DNA of 64,000 nt from Babylonia areolata (taxonomy: Eukaryota; Mollusca; Gastropoda; Neogastropoda; Buccinidae). How positions within the stretch are numbered: position 1 is the stretch's first letter; each line of letters begins with the position of its first letter. The position numbers were made by a program, and so were the translations under genes. The notes under the pieces were generated by a model. That model did not search any database. It was not told the origin of the DNA and saw only the letters and a program-made list of their open reading frames with translations. The DNA lies in NCBI RefSeq assembly GCF_041734735.1, contig NC_134876.1, positions 92,591,827-92,655,826 of the forward strand, written 5' to 3'. This document shows, piece by piece, positions 63,861 through 64,000 of this stretch.

Positions 63861-64000
63861 CTTTTGATTTCTGGGGTTGTTTTTTTTAATGCACACTCAT
63901 GTATGCCCCTACACACAGCACAAGTAAATGTGAACAAAAAAGGGTTTCGTGCATGCACTATGGGGGTGGGGTTTGGAGAATCCCAAAAGTTATTCCCAAG

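Overview
The window looks like nuclear DNA of a marine snail, probably a caenogastropod. This is inferred from intron-rich genes with GT-AG junctions, very long dinucleotide microsatellites, a tRNA-headed SINE ending in (GAA)n, L2-type and RNase-H-bearing LINE fragments, and several short inverted-repeat elements. No prokaryotic, viral or organellar features were seen, and there are no convincing stand-alone tRNA or rRNA genes.

Three host genes can be read. (1) A two-exon minus-strand gene (9300-11547) encodes a 194-residue protein with a presequence-like N-terminus; I do not recognise it. (2) Head to head with it, across a compact promoter with ETS- and CRE-type sites (about 11590-11670), lies a plus-strand ubiquitin-specific protease of the USP36/USP42 family. 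Its 14 best exons run from 14310 to 26097 with unbroken phase and intact Cys and His boxes, and a disordered C-terminal part continues to 34808. (3) On the minus strand, the last four coding exons of a cytohesin (Arf guanine-nucleotide exchange factor) lie at 60518-53309. They carry most of the PH domain and the C-terminus; the Sec7 part must lie beyond base 64000.

Layout: 1-9299 is repeat-rich intergenic DNA with L2-type LINE 3' ends, a SINE and microsatellites. 9300-11547 is the small gene. 11560-35510 is the USP gene; its 8-kb penultimate region (26100-34313) is filled with three unrelated LINE remnants and a SINE. 35510-about 53300 has no recognisable coding exon and holds tandem repeats, an inverted-repeat element flanked by TA and two SINE families; its right part may be cytohesin 3' UTR. 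53309-64000 is the 3' half of cytohesin, with introns holding a 1.8-kb minisatellite, SINEs and a self-nested inverted-repeat element.

The most striking observation is that the 1.8-kb minisatellite at 54411-56186 is built from the end of a cytohesin exon together with its 5' splice site. The last bases of the exon plus the donor (CAG|GTAAGT) match the repeat unit, so the intron starts with roughly sixty near-copies of its own splice donor.
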